Positions 1-5,451 are shown, numbered from the stretch's first letter. The stretch is DNA of 6,221 nt from Candidatus Jordarchaeum madagascarense (GCA_019056875.1 DXJA01000445.1:1-6221); one strand, 5' to 3'. The notes: generated by a model not told the origin, from the sequence alone. A program made the numbers and translations.

Positions 1-214
1 AAATAGAAGTTTTTATGTGATTTTTAGTATATCCGGAGTATCTAGATATTACCCCCTTTATAAAGGAGCTAGTTTTTAGATGGTTTTGGTTGGTGTGCCC
101 CTATGTATACACTTTTGTAAACATTTTGCATTTTTTTCTATATAATTCTTTCAAATTTACAGTTATATGTGGCAATAAACTTATGTGATTATATTTTCCT
201 GTTCTCTATTATTT

Positions 215-253
215 GATATTATATTTGCTATTCTTTGATTGATATTTCTTTTT
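215..253 (+). repeat. Degenerate 13-bp repeat array (outlying copies of the GATATC array)
   Basis: Three 13-bp units follow each other without gaps: GATATTATATTTG (215-227), CTATTCTTTGATT (228-240) and GATATTTCTTTTT (241-253). They match the better array at 295-345 in spacing and in the GATAT-plus-T-run pattern, but none has a perfect GATATC. In AT-rich DNA this could be chance; the shared 13-bp step is the main argument for it. Confidence 0.35.
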
Positions 254-294
254 TCATTGGTTATTATATGTGCTTTTTATTCCCCCAACGTTTT

Positions 295-345
295 GATATC
301 TGTTTTTGATATCTTTTTTTGAAATTAGTATCTGATTTCGATATC
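295..345 (+). repeat. 13-bp GATATC repeat array upstream of the AAA+ ATPase gene
   Basis: Four contiguous 13-bp units start at 295 (GATATCTGTTTTT), 308 (GATATCTTTTTTT), 321 (GAAATTAGTATCT) and 334 (GATTTCGATATCT). The first two are near-identical and the last two are degenerate. A second register gives AGTATC at 327 and GATATC at 340, again 13 bp apart. The last GATATC (340-345) abuts a possible TATA element at 346-353, as expected of an operator. The unit matches arrays at 1574-1687, 2185-2216 and 2986-3024. The binding protein is unknown; the products of the two neighbouring genes are the natural candidates. Confidence 0.65.
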
Positions 346-353
346 TTTATAAT
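346..353 (+). promoter_or_regulatory. Possible TATA element for the ATPase gene (distal)
   Basis: TTTATAAT follows directly after the last GATATC of the 295-345 array. Archaeal transcription would start about 25 nt downstream, near 375, giving a long leader of about 130 nt to the TTG at 505. It is one of two candidates; the element at 424-431 gives a more usual leader length. Confidence 0.35.
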
Positions 354-387
354 CATAAGTAATAATAAAATAATTGCTCGATGACGT

Positions 388-400
388 TTAACGCGGTTAA
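388..400. repeat. Perfect inverted repeat TTAAC-GCG-GTTAA
   Basis: The two 5-bp arms are exact reverse complements around a GCG spacer, between the two candidate TATA elements of the ATPase gene. It is GC-richer than its surroundings. It could be an operator half-site pair, but short palindromes arise by chance in AT-rich DNA. Confidence 0.3.
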
Positions 401-423
401 CCTGAAGTTATTTAATTTACTTA

Positions 424-431
424 TTTAAATA
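424..431 (+). promoter_or_regulatory. Possible TATA element for the ATPase gene (proximal)
   Basis: TTTAAATA lies about 75 nt before the TTG start at 505. Initiation about 25 nt downstream would place the transcript start near 455 and leave a leader of about 50 nt carrying the strong Shine-Dalgarno at 494-500. The base composition makes such words common, so this is a suggestion only. Confidence 0.35.
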
Positions 432-493
432 ATGATTGACGTCTTGCATGAGGGCGTTTGCCTTTCTTCATTGCGTAGATTTGTTTAATTTAG

Positions 494-500
494 AGGTGAT
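494..500 (+). promoter_or_regulatory. Strong Shine-Dalgarno that sets the ATPase start at TTG 505
   Basis: AGGTGAT (GAGGTGAT from 493 if G493 is counted across A494) matches the archaeal 16S 3'-end complement GGAGGTGAT. It is followed by a 4-nt gap and a TTG codon at 505. The in-frame ATG at 499 overlaps this motif, so it cannot be served by it, and the earlier in-frame TTG at 436 has no comparable motif. Confidence 0.65.
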
Positions 501-504
501 GTTC

Positions 505-1566
505 TTGGAAGAAAAATTTGGTGTGGTTGGTAAGCTTTATCCTTCTGTGGCTGAGGCTAGGAATGCTTATTATGCAAATGTTGGTTGGAAGTGGAATCCT
601 TTTTCTAAGGTTCGTTTGAGTGATCCCGAGCTTTTTGTTGCTTCTACCGATGTGATTTTGGAGATTGATGATTATATAAAGGCCAAGGAAAGGCATCTCC
701 TTATTACGAGTGAGGAGCCTGGTATGGGTAAGACCATGCTTTTGGAGTTGATTTTTAATGATCTTGTTCATTTAGCAAGACAAGGGGATCCAGAGTACTC
801 GTTTCATACTATAGTGGTGAATCAGAGTAAGTTGTTTGTGCGTCAGATGGGAGAGGTTATAGCTCAAAAGTTGGGTGTTAAGTACAAAAGTAGGATGAGC
901 GCTGAGGATATTTACATGTTGATTAAGCAGGATATTATGGTGCGTTTTCTTTTGACGAACCAGACCACTTTGATTTTTATTGATGATTTTGGTGATAATG
1001 ATTCAGAGGTTTTTATTAAGATTAAGGAGCTGGGTGATTTAACTCAGAAGGATGCTAATAATTATCTTTTGAACGATGAATCTGATTTTAAAAAATGTGC
1101 TGGTTCTGCGGGTTATCAACTATCCAAGGAAAAGTTAAACGAGTTAAAGGAAAGTGCCCTGAACCCTGAAAGCAGGGACCAGATGATATGTATGCTGATA
1201 CTTACGGGAACCAGAACCCATGCCTTAGGATTAAAGGCGGGCGTCCCTCATCTTTACGACCGTTGCTGGGAAATTGAACTTGAAAGGTTAGATGAAAAAA
1301 AGGTCAAAGAATTTGTCGGAAGAAGACTATACTGGGCAAGTGGAAAACTGGGAAGCTTTGATGAGAGTAATTTTAAAATTTATCCTTTTGAGGAAGATAC
1401 TATTCCTGTCTTAACAGAGAAGGCACATGGCGTCGGACGCGATATACGCTTGCTTTGTAACCAAAGTGTGTTTATAGCAGCTTCAAATTTTAAAGAGGGT
1501 CGAAGCGAAAAAATTACTAAAGAAATAATCGAGGCATTGCCTCCCGTTGAAAAGCTAATAGATTGA
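505..1566 (+). CDS. AAA+ ATPase, Orc1/Cdc6- or ExeA-like P-loop protein without a winged helix
   Basis: From the TTG at 505 the protein is 353 aa. It opens with a segment containing WNPF and DPELF (about residues 30-45), reminiscent of the N-terminus of ExeA/Orc-like AAA+ proteins. Walker A is EPGMGKT (71-77, Lys76); Walker B is TLIFIDDF (155-162, Asp160-Asp161), so ATP binding and hydrolysis are expected. A sensor-1-like strand LILTGTR lies at 231-237, and a sensor-2-like GVGRDIRLL at 309-317 with Arg312 in the lid. About 65 residues separate Walker B and sensor 1, longer than usual, suggesting an insertion. The protein ends soon after the lid, without room for the winged helix of Orc1/Cdc6. 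It is not ParA-like, lacking the KGGxGKT Walker A. Codon use changes near 1085, inside the insertion. GATATC arrays flank the gene on both sides. The family is assigned from motifs only; initiator-like, transposition-helper-like or segregation roles are all open. Confidence 0.72.
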   Translation: MEEKFGVVGKLYPSVAEARNAYYANVGWKWNPFSKVRLSDPELFVASTDVILEIDDYIKAKERHLLITSEEPGMGKTMLLELIFNDLVHLARQGDPEYSFHTIVVNQSKLFVRQMGEVIAQKLGVKYKSRMSAEDIYMLIKQDIMVRFLLTNQTTLIFIDDFGDNDSEVFIKIKELGDLTQKDANNYLLNDESDFKKCAGSAGYQLSKEKLNELKESALNPESRDQMICMLILTGTRTHALGLKAGVPHLYDRCWEIELERLDEKKVKEFVGRRLYWASGKLGSFDESNFKIYPFEEDTIPVLTEKAHGVGRDIRLLCNQSVFIAASNFKEGRSEKITKEIIEALPPVEKLID

Positions 1567-1599
1567 TGTAAATGACATCATGAAAGGATATCTTAATAA

Positions 1600-1613
1600 G
1601 AAACTTTATAAAA
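1600..1613 (+). promoter_or_regulatory. BRE/TATA-like promoter of the 133-aa gene
   Basis: A purine-rich GAAAC (BRE-like) is followed by TTTATAAA at 1605-1612, a close match to the archaeal TATA box. A start about 25 nt downstream (near 1635) would leave a leader of about 50 nt with the Shine-Dalgarno at 1675-1679. GATATC copies sit directly before and after this element, so occupancy of the array should compete with TBP/TFB. The gene may also be reached by read-through from the ATPase gene, as I see no T-tract terminator between them. Confidence 0.6.
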
Positions 1614-1674
1614 GATATCTTAAAAGGATTATCAAGAATTGATATCTTATAAATGATATCGGGACAAAGGTTTC

Positions 1675-1679
1675 GGGAG
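1675..1679 (+). promoter_or_regulatory. Shine-Dalgarno of the 133-aa gene
   Basis: GGGAG, continuing as GGAGTTGAT, lies 8 nt before the TTG at 1688. It supports TTG as the start; the first ATG in the frame would come only at residue 76. The 8-nt gap is mostly a copy of GATATC (1682-1687). Confidence 0.6.
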
Positions 1680-1687
1680 TTGATATC

Positions 1688-2089
1688 TTGCCTAGACTTA
1701 CCAAAATTGCTGAAAAAGCACGGGAGCAGGAAGCTCTGAAAGAAAAGATAGAAGAAGTCTCTGATTCTTACATTACTGATGAAAGAGGTAAAAGTGAAAC
1801 AGCGGTTGAACGTGTGTATGAGTCTGATGGAGTTAAGGTTGTTGAGAAAGTCATCTATCGTTATACTAGGAAGGATCCTGTAACTCTGCTTAATACGAAT
1901 TTTAATGTGAGAATGCCTAGTAAGTATTTGGATCTTTTAAAAGAAAGATTTGGGGAAAGGGGTGCCACTGTTTTTTGCAGGATAGCTATTCTTGAGAAAA
2001 TGGAAAAGGAATTTTCTAAAGATGAACTTAGTTCTCTTAAGTTCTATGAGTTGTTAGATGAGCAAAGTCAGAGTCTAGCTAAAAAGTAA
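1688..2089 (+). CDS. Small protein, possible ribbon-helix-helix DNA-binding protein
   Basis: The product is 133 aa from a TTG start. I do not recognise the family by name. Residues 1-25 are charged and probably helical, perhaps a short coiled coil. Residues 40-62 read as a strand pair (alternating Val/Tyr/Ile around DGVK). Residues 71-108 fit a ribbon-helix-helix pattern: strand NFNVRMP (71-77), a helix starting SKYLDLLKERFGE (78-90), a turn at RGA, and a second helix TVFCRIAILEKMEKEF (94-109). RHH proteins bind short, closely spaced DNA sites cooperatively, which would suit the 13-14 bp GATATC array running into its own start codon. The gene is 121 nt downstream of the ATPase gene on the same strand and could share its transcript. 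The RHH assignment is made by eye and is uncertain; the reading frame itself is well supported by its start signals and promoter. Confidence 0.6.
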   Translation: MPRLTKIAEKAREQEALKEKIEEVSDSYITDERGKSETAVERVYESDGVKVVEKVIYRYTRKDPVTLLNTNFNVRMPSKYLDLLKERFGERGATVFCRIAILEKMEKEFSKDELSSLKFYELLDEQSQSLAKK

Positions 2090-2184
2090 TAGATCGTTTG
2101 ATACCAACAACATTTATAATTTGTTAGAGAAGGAAAAGGAACCCAACCCGTGTTTTGTAGATACTCCTTGTTATTCTAAATTTT

Positions 2185-2223
2185 GATGTCATTTTTAGCT
2201 ATCTTTTTGTGATATCATAATTA
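2185..2223 (+). repeat. 13-bp GAT(A/G)TC array in the convergent gap
   Basis: Three contiguous units of exactly 13 bp: GATGTCATTTTTA (2185-2197), GCTATCTTTTTGT (2198-2210) and GATATCATAATTA (2211-2223). The pattern and orientation match the arrays at 295, 1574 and 2986. It lies about 100 nt past the stop of the 133-aa gene and about 190 nt past the stop of the opposing 182-aa gene. Confidence 0.65.
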
Positions 2224-2248
2224 TTCGTATATTTATTTAATTTATGGA

Positions 2249-2256
2249 TTTTTTTT
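2249..2256 (+). terminator. T-tract, possible terminator of the 133-aa gene
   Basis: Eight consecutive T on the + strand, with further T-rich stretches upstream (2191-2210). Archaeal terminators are often T-runs without a hairpin. T-runs are common in this window, including inside the arrays, so the call is weak. Confidence 0.3.
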
Positions 2257-2411
2257 AATTTAGCGAATTAGCGATACATGCTTTTGGAGCAGAGATGAGA
2301 AGTTATGGAATACCCCTAATCACTACTGTTAAAGGATGAAGATAGCGTTGCTTAGAATGGTTTTGAAAAAGACTTATGATCGGCTCTGAAGGAGAAGTTG
2401 AAATAACTCTT

Positions 2412-2960
2412 TTATTCGCTGCGTCCAGCTAAAAAGAAGGGATCCGCGTATTTTTGTATCATGTCTAACAGGTTTTTTTCTAGTATCTTTAGTGCTGCTT
2501 TCTTTTCTTGGCTTTGATCCTTTCCATAGCTTAATTCCATTTGTTCCATATAGTTGCTTATGATGTTGGACATGTCGAGGTAGGTGTGTAGGCTAGGGCT
2601 ATCTAGTATGCCCACGTAGCCTAGTAGTACAAGAGAATATATTGATTTTATTATGTTGGCGCAGGCCTGTCCTAAGACTCTTCTGAATGCGCCACGTGTG
2701 ACTCCTTTTGTTTTTAATGATGGGCGGAATTTGCGTTTTTTGCTGGGCGATCTTAGGAATCCTTTAATATTGTATTTTACAGGTTTTCCGGCGGCTTCAT
2801 CTAGTAGGAAGTTTATCAGCAGAGTTTCAAATTGAACAGTTGTGATGTTTGATGAGCTTAGAAGTTTGTTAACTATAGGGTCTTCTAATATGTTTCCAAC
2901 ATATTCTCTTACTTTTTCGATGTCCTGTTTTTCTGAACCGCGTGTATTTTTTGATAACAT
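2412..2960 (-). CDS. Conserved-looking basic helical protein of unknown function (182 aa)
   Basis: I do not recognise this family. The ATG at 2960 is preceded by GGGGAG (2972-2967) with a 6-nt gap, a good start signal. The sequence looks mostly alpha-helical. Residues 13-56 form helices; residues 66-94 are strongly basic (SPSKKRKFRPSLKTKG and RGAFRR), suggesting nucleic-acid binding. Residues 95-118 form a hydrophobic helix-rich stretch, probably the core rather than a membrane segment because it is broken by Lys, Asn and Gly. Residues 150-172 are a charged helix. No signal peptide, zinc ligand set or P-loop is visible. It lies 60 nt downstream of hypF on the same strand and could be cotranscribed with it, but three 13-bp GAT(A/G)TC repeats fill that gap, linking it instead to the ATPase and 133-aa genes. 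That shared DNA element makes a role in the same module the better guess (inference). Confidence 0.65.
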   Translation of the reverse strand: MLSKNTRGSEKQDIEKVREYVGNILEDPIVNKLLSSSNITTVQFETLLINFLLDEAAGKPVKYNIKGFLRSPSKKRKFRPSLKTKGVTRGAFRRVLGQACANIIKSIYSLVLLGYVGILDSPSLHTYLDMSNIISNYMEQMELSYGKDQSQEKKAALKILEKNLLDMIQKYADPFFLAGRSE

Positions 2961-2985
2961 TTATTTCTCCCCTTCTTTTAAGTGT

Positions 2986-3024
2986 GATATCTTTAAAAGA
3001 TGTCTTTTTTTGATGTCTTTTTAT
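2986..3024 (+). repeat. 13-bp GAT(A/G)TC array upstream of the 182-aa gene
   Basis: Three contiguous exact 13-bp units: GATATCTTTAAAA (2986-2998), GATGTCTTTTTTT (2999-3011) and GATGTCTTTTTAT (3012-3024). The last runs over the hypF stop codon (3021-3023). On the minus strand the array sits 26-64 nt before the ATG of the 182-aa gene. A TATA-like TTTTAAAG (minus strand, 2992-2999) lies at the first unit junction, so the array is placed like an operator. It keeps the same + strand orientation as the other arrays although this gene runs the other way. Confidence 0.68.
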
Positions 3025-5336
3025 CTTGCTGCTGCGATGATGGCTTGTCCGATACTGATGCCTGCGTCTCCTGGGGGAATTTTTTGGTGTTGTATGAATT
3101 TTAGTTTGTTTTCTTTTACTATTTTGTTTATTGTTTTGTTTATGGCTTCATTGTATGCTACTCCACCGGTGAATCCTATGTTTTTTATTCCGGTTTCTTC
3201 CGCTGTTTTTATTGCCATTTGTGCTAGTCCTTCTGCGAATGCTCTTTGGCCTGATGCTGCTAGGTCTTGGATTTTGTGTTGGTTTAGGTTTTCTATTATG
3301 TCGTTTAGTAGTTTTGTGGTGTTGAATATATATTTTCCGTTGTGTTTATTTATTTCTGGGGTGATTTTTATGGTGCCATTACCCTTTGTAGCTATTGATT
3401 CGAGTCTTATGGCTGGTTCTCCCTGATATGTTTCTTCTTGGCATATTTTTAGCAGGGCTGAGATGGCGTCTAGGACTCTTCCGGAGCTTGTGGTTGTGAT
3501 GTAGTCTTTTTTTCTTAGCAGTTTGAAGACTACTTCCATTTCTTGTTGGCCGTATTTGAACCCGTCTAGATAGTTTCTTGTTAGTATTTCTCTGAGCTCG
3601 TCTTCAGGTATTGCTTGGCTGAGTATCGCGGTTAGCATGCGTGTGGGATATTTGGTGCTAACGTCTCCTCCGGGCATGGGTTGCGGTTTTAGGTGTGCTA
3701 ATCTTTCTATTGATTTGAATGAGGATAGCAGGATTTCGCCGCCCCATATTGTTCCGTCTTGTCCATATCCCACGCCGTCGCTTGTTATGCATATTATTGG
3801 TTCTTTGATGTTGTTTTCTGCCATTAGTTTTGCTGCATGTGCATGGTGGTGTTGAACCCTTACAAGTTCTATATTGTGAGTGTCAGCGAATTCCTCTGCG
3901 TATCTTGTGGTGTAGAAGTCTGGATGCAAATCACAGGCAACTACGTCTGGCTCTACCAAGGTTAGTTTCATCATTTGATTAACTATGCTTTTGTGAAATT
4001 CGATGGTTTCTAGGTTTCCTGATAAGTCTCCTATGTGTTGACTCGGGAAACATCTGTTCTTTTTCATTATAGTTATGGTAGCTGTTAATTCTGGGCCTAC
4101 TGCTAAAATTCCTTTTCCTTTATGTTCAATCATTATGTCTATTGGTTCCGGAACATAGCCTCGAGATCTGCGGATTATTTTCGATTCTCCGTCAATTATT
4201 CTTAGAACCGAATCATCGGTTCTTTGGTAGATTTCTCTGTTATGCAGTAAGAAATAATCAGCCAAATGTCCTAGCTGTGAAATTATTTCATTGTTTGATA
4301 TGGCCATAGGATTGCCTGTTGAGTTACCGCTCGTCATTACAATTGCTGGGTCATCGATTTGCCGCAGAAGTAGGTAGTGGAGTGCGGAGTATGGAAGCAT
4401 TACACCAACGTTGTGGAGTCCAGGACTTACCCACTCAGATAGACTACAATTCTCGGATTTTTTGAGTAAAACTATTGGGCGTCTAAATGAAGTAATTGTT
4501 TCTTCTTCGTATTCATTTACTATAGCGTATTCTCGAACTTTGTCCATGTTTAGTGACATTATTGCAAATGGTTTGTATTTCCTTTCTCTTTTTCTCTTAC
4601 GTAATTCTAGTACGCATTCATTGTTGGTTGTGAGAGTGGCGAGATGTGTGCCTCCGATTCCTTTTATTGCTAGAATCTTTCCCTCCTCAATCAGGTTTGC
4701 GGTTTCTTTTATTGGATGCTCACAATCGATTTGATCACCATTTCGGTTATGAAGTGTTAATTTTGGTCCACACACTGGGCAGCAAATACCTTGCGCGTGA
4801 TATCTTCTATCCAAGGGATTTTTGTATTCTTTTTCACAGTCTATGCACAGTGGGAATTTGTTCATAGTGGTTCTCATTCTATCATAGGGTAACTCGATGA
4901 TTGATGTGAACCTGGGTCCGCAGTCTGCGCAGCATGTGAAGGCATAGTTGTAATGGCGGTCTGCGGGATTTAGGATGTCGTTTAGGCATTTATCGCAGAT
5001 TGATATATCGGGGGGTGTGTAGGAGCTTTTTAAAATGATTTCCTTTGAGCTCCTTCTGATACTAAAATTTTCAAAGCGTCCTTGGTAGGGTTTACAATTT
5101 ACATTTATATTTTCATATCTAGCCATTGGCGGTTTTTCCTTTTTCAAGTCTTGAACAAAATTGTCTATTGCGGTTCTTTCACCTTCAACTACGATGCGGA
5201 CACCTGCATCACCAAGATTAAGAACATATCCGGTTAGTTCCCACTTAACAGCGATTCTGTAAACAAAAGGTCTCATGCCAACTCCTTGTACAATACCGCT
5301 GCAATTAATTTCGCAGGAAGCTTTCAATAAAATCAA
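3021..5336 (-). CDS. hypF: Carbamoyltransferase HypF, [NiFe]-hydrogenase maturation
   Basis: HypF uses carbamoyl phosphate and ATP to carbamoylate the C-terminal cysteine of HypE, the first step in making the CN ligands of the [NiFe]-hydrogenase active site, in the cytoplasm. All domains are present over 771 aa, a normal length. An acylphosphatase-like domain (about 1-95) has GIVQGVGMRPFVYR at 14-27 with Arg22 and Asn40 as the expected catalytic pair. Two zinc-finger units use Cys114/117, 136/139, 164/167 and 186/189. A YrdC-like domain spans about 200-395. A Kae1-like domain (about 405-771) contains the metal-binding HHHAH motif at 496-500, a glycine-rich SDGVGYGQDG at 519-528, and GFTGGVAYN at 721-729. 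The TTG at 5336 is the only usable start in frame, as a TGA lies six codons upstream; an ATG at 5340 is out of frame. The Shine-Dalgarno is weak. No other hyp or hydrogenase gene is visible nearby. Identification is secure. Confidence 0.97.
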   Translation of the reverse strand: MILLKASCEINCSGIVQGVGMRPFVYRIAVKWELTGYVLNLGDAGVRIVVEGERTAIDNFVQDLKKEKPPMARYENINVNCKPYQGRFENFSIRRSSKEIILKSSYTPPDISICDKCLNDILNPADRHYNYAFTCCADCGPRFTSIIELPYDRMRTTMNKFPLCIDCEKEYKNPLDRRYHAQGICCPVCGPKLTLHNRNGDQIDCEHPIKETANLIEEGKILAIKGIGGTHLATLTTNNECVLELRKRKRERKYKPFAIMSLNMDKVREYAIVNEYEEETITSFRRPIVLLKKSENCSLSEWVSPGLHNVGVMLPYSALHYLLLRQIDDPAIVMTSGNSTGNPMAISNNEIISQLGHLADYFLLHNREIYQRTDDSVLRIIDGESKIIRRSRGYVPEPIDIMIEHKGKGILAVGPELTATITIMKKNRCFPSQHIGDLSGNLETIEFHKSIVNQMMKLTLVEPDVVACDLHPDFYTTRYAEEFADTHNIELVRVQHHHAHAAKLMAENNIKEPIICITSDGVGYGQDGTIWGGEILLSSFKSIERLAHLKPQPMPGGDVSTKYPTRMLTAILSQAIPEDELREILTRNYLDGFKYGQQEMEVVFKLLRKKDYITTTSSGRVLDAISALLKICQEETYQGEPAIRLESIATKGNGTIKITPEINKHNGKYIFNTTKLLNDIIENLNQHKIQDLAASGQRAFAEGLAQMAIKTAEETGIKNIGFTGGVAYNEAINKTINKIVKENKLKFIQHQKIPPGDAGISIGQAIIAAAR

Positions 5337-5395
5337 CCATTTGATTTTCTTTCACTTTTTTCTTCTGTTCTCCACTTTTGGTGCAGTTGCTAGTA

Positions 5396-5403
5396 TTATA
5401 TAA
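5396..5403 (-). promoter_or_regulatory. Probable TATA element of hypF
   Basis: TTATATAA (palindromic) lies 60 nt before the hypF TTG on the minus strand. A start about 25 nt downstream, near 5370, leaves a leader of about 35 nt. Because the word is palindromic it could also serve the + strand, but the regulator start at 5589 is far away. Confidence 0.45.
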
Positions 5404-5417
5404 TTTTTCTCTGCTAT

Positions 5418-5451
5418 TAGTCCGCTAAATCTTCTTTTATTTTGCGGAGTA
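5418..5451. repeat. 13-bp inverted repeat in the hypF/regulator divergent region
   Basis: The left arm 5418-5430 and right arm 5439-5451 pair with two mismatches (5420/5449 and 5426/5443). The core arms are CCGCTAAAT and ATTTTGCGG, around an 8-nt pyrimidine-rich spacer. It is GC-richer than its surroundings and sits just upstream of the hypF TATA element. A dyad operator for a dimeric HTH protein is a reasonable reading, with the neighbouring HTH-CBS protein as the first candidate (inference). A transcribed hairpin is the alternative. Confidence 0.5.

Larger units (their letters stand above)
1..504. other. AT-rich non-coding region upstream of the ATPase gene
   Basis: No convincing coding region is present on either strand before the ATPase start at 505. 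The stretch is AT-rich and largely T-rich on the + strand. It holds a perfect 12-bp palindrome at 55-66 (CCTTTATAAAGG), a degenerate 13-bp-spaced repeat at 215-253, a clear 13-bp GATATC array at 295-345, two possible TATA elements (346-353 and 424-431), and a 13-bp inverted repeat TTAAC-GCG-GTTAA at 388-400. The hexamer TGACGT occurs twice, at 382-387 and 437-442. The size and repeat content suggest a regulatory or protein-binding region rather than a decayed gene, but this is inference. Confidence 0.6.
1574..1687 (+). repeat. Long 13-14 bp GATATC array through the promoter of the 133-aa gene
   Basis: Nine units start at 1574 (GACATC), 1587 (GATATC), 1600 (GAAACT), 1614 (GATATC), 1627 (GATTATC), 1641 (GATATC), 1655 (GATATC), 1669 (GGTTTC) and 1682 (GATATC). 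The steps are 13, 13, 14, 13, 14, 14, 14 and 13 bp, and five units are perfect. The array fills almost the whole gap between the ATPase stop (1566) and the TTG at 1688. It straddles the TATA element, the expected transcript start and the Shine-Dalgarno; its last copy lies between the Shine-Dalgarno and the start codon. A protein covering it would block transcription of the 133-aa gene, so autoregulation is the simplest reading. A replication- or segregation-site role is also possible. Confidence 0.75.
2090..2411. other. Convergent non-coding gap with a GATATC array and no clear gene
   Basis: The region lies between the 3' ends of the 133-aa gene and the 182-aa gene. I see one 13-bp array (2185-2223), a run of eight T at 2249-2256, and only tiny reading frames: a 14-codon one from 2295 and a 17-codon one that overlaps its stop, from about 2336. 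Neither has support beyond a start codon. The array is not upstream of any gene, so a purely promoter-linked role for the repeats does not explain it. A small RNA cannot be excluded. Confidence 0.5.

Noticed and set aside
55..66. Palindrome CCTTTATAAAGG as a promoter
   Set aside because: It contains a TATA word but has C-rich rather than purine-rich upstream sequence and no gene within reach on either strand inside the window.
436..504. Upstream extension of the ATPase gene to the TTG at 436
   Set aside because: The added 23 residues look unlike a domain and have no Shine-Dalgarno, while a strong one (AGGTGAT) precedes TTG 505.
490..771. 93-codon open frame on the - strand
   Set aside because: It lies antisense to the ATPase Walker A region, with no start signals of its own.
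505..1566. ParA-type partition ATPase
   Set aside because: The Walker A is EPGMGKT, not the deviant KGGxGKT, and a sensor-2-like lid motif is present, so AAA+ fits better.
1574..1687. CRISPR array
   Set aside because: Units are 13-14 bp with no separate unique spacers of CRISPR length, and no cas gene is present.
2106..2125. Inverted repeat AACAA...TTGTT after the 133-aa gene as a hairpin terminator
   Set aside because: Only five base pairs with a 10-nt AT-rich loop and no T-run directly after it.
2279..2389. Micro-ORFs of 14 and 17 codons in the convergent gap
   Set aside because: Too short, no convincing start signals, and no composition unlike the surrounding non-coding DNA.
2842..3426. 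194-codon open frame on the + strand
   Set aside because: It is antisense to the start of the 182-aa gene and the end of hypF. Its hydrophobic product is what T-rich antisense DNA yields; hypF is certain on the other strand.
4799..4804. GATATC inside hypF, and another at 6125-6130 in the regulator gene
   Set aside because: Single copies in coding sequence with no phased neighbours; expected by chance.
4411..4867. Two overlapping + strand frames opposite hypF
   Set aside because: Shadows of the YrdC and zinc-finger regions of hypF.
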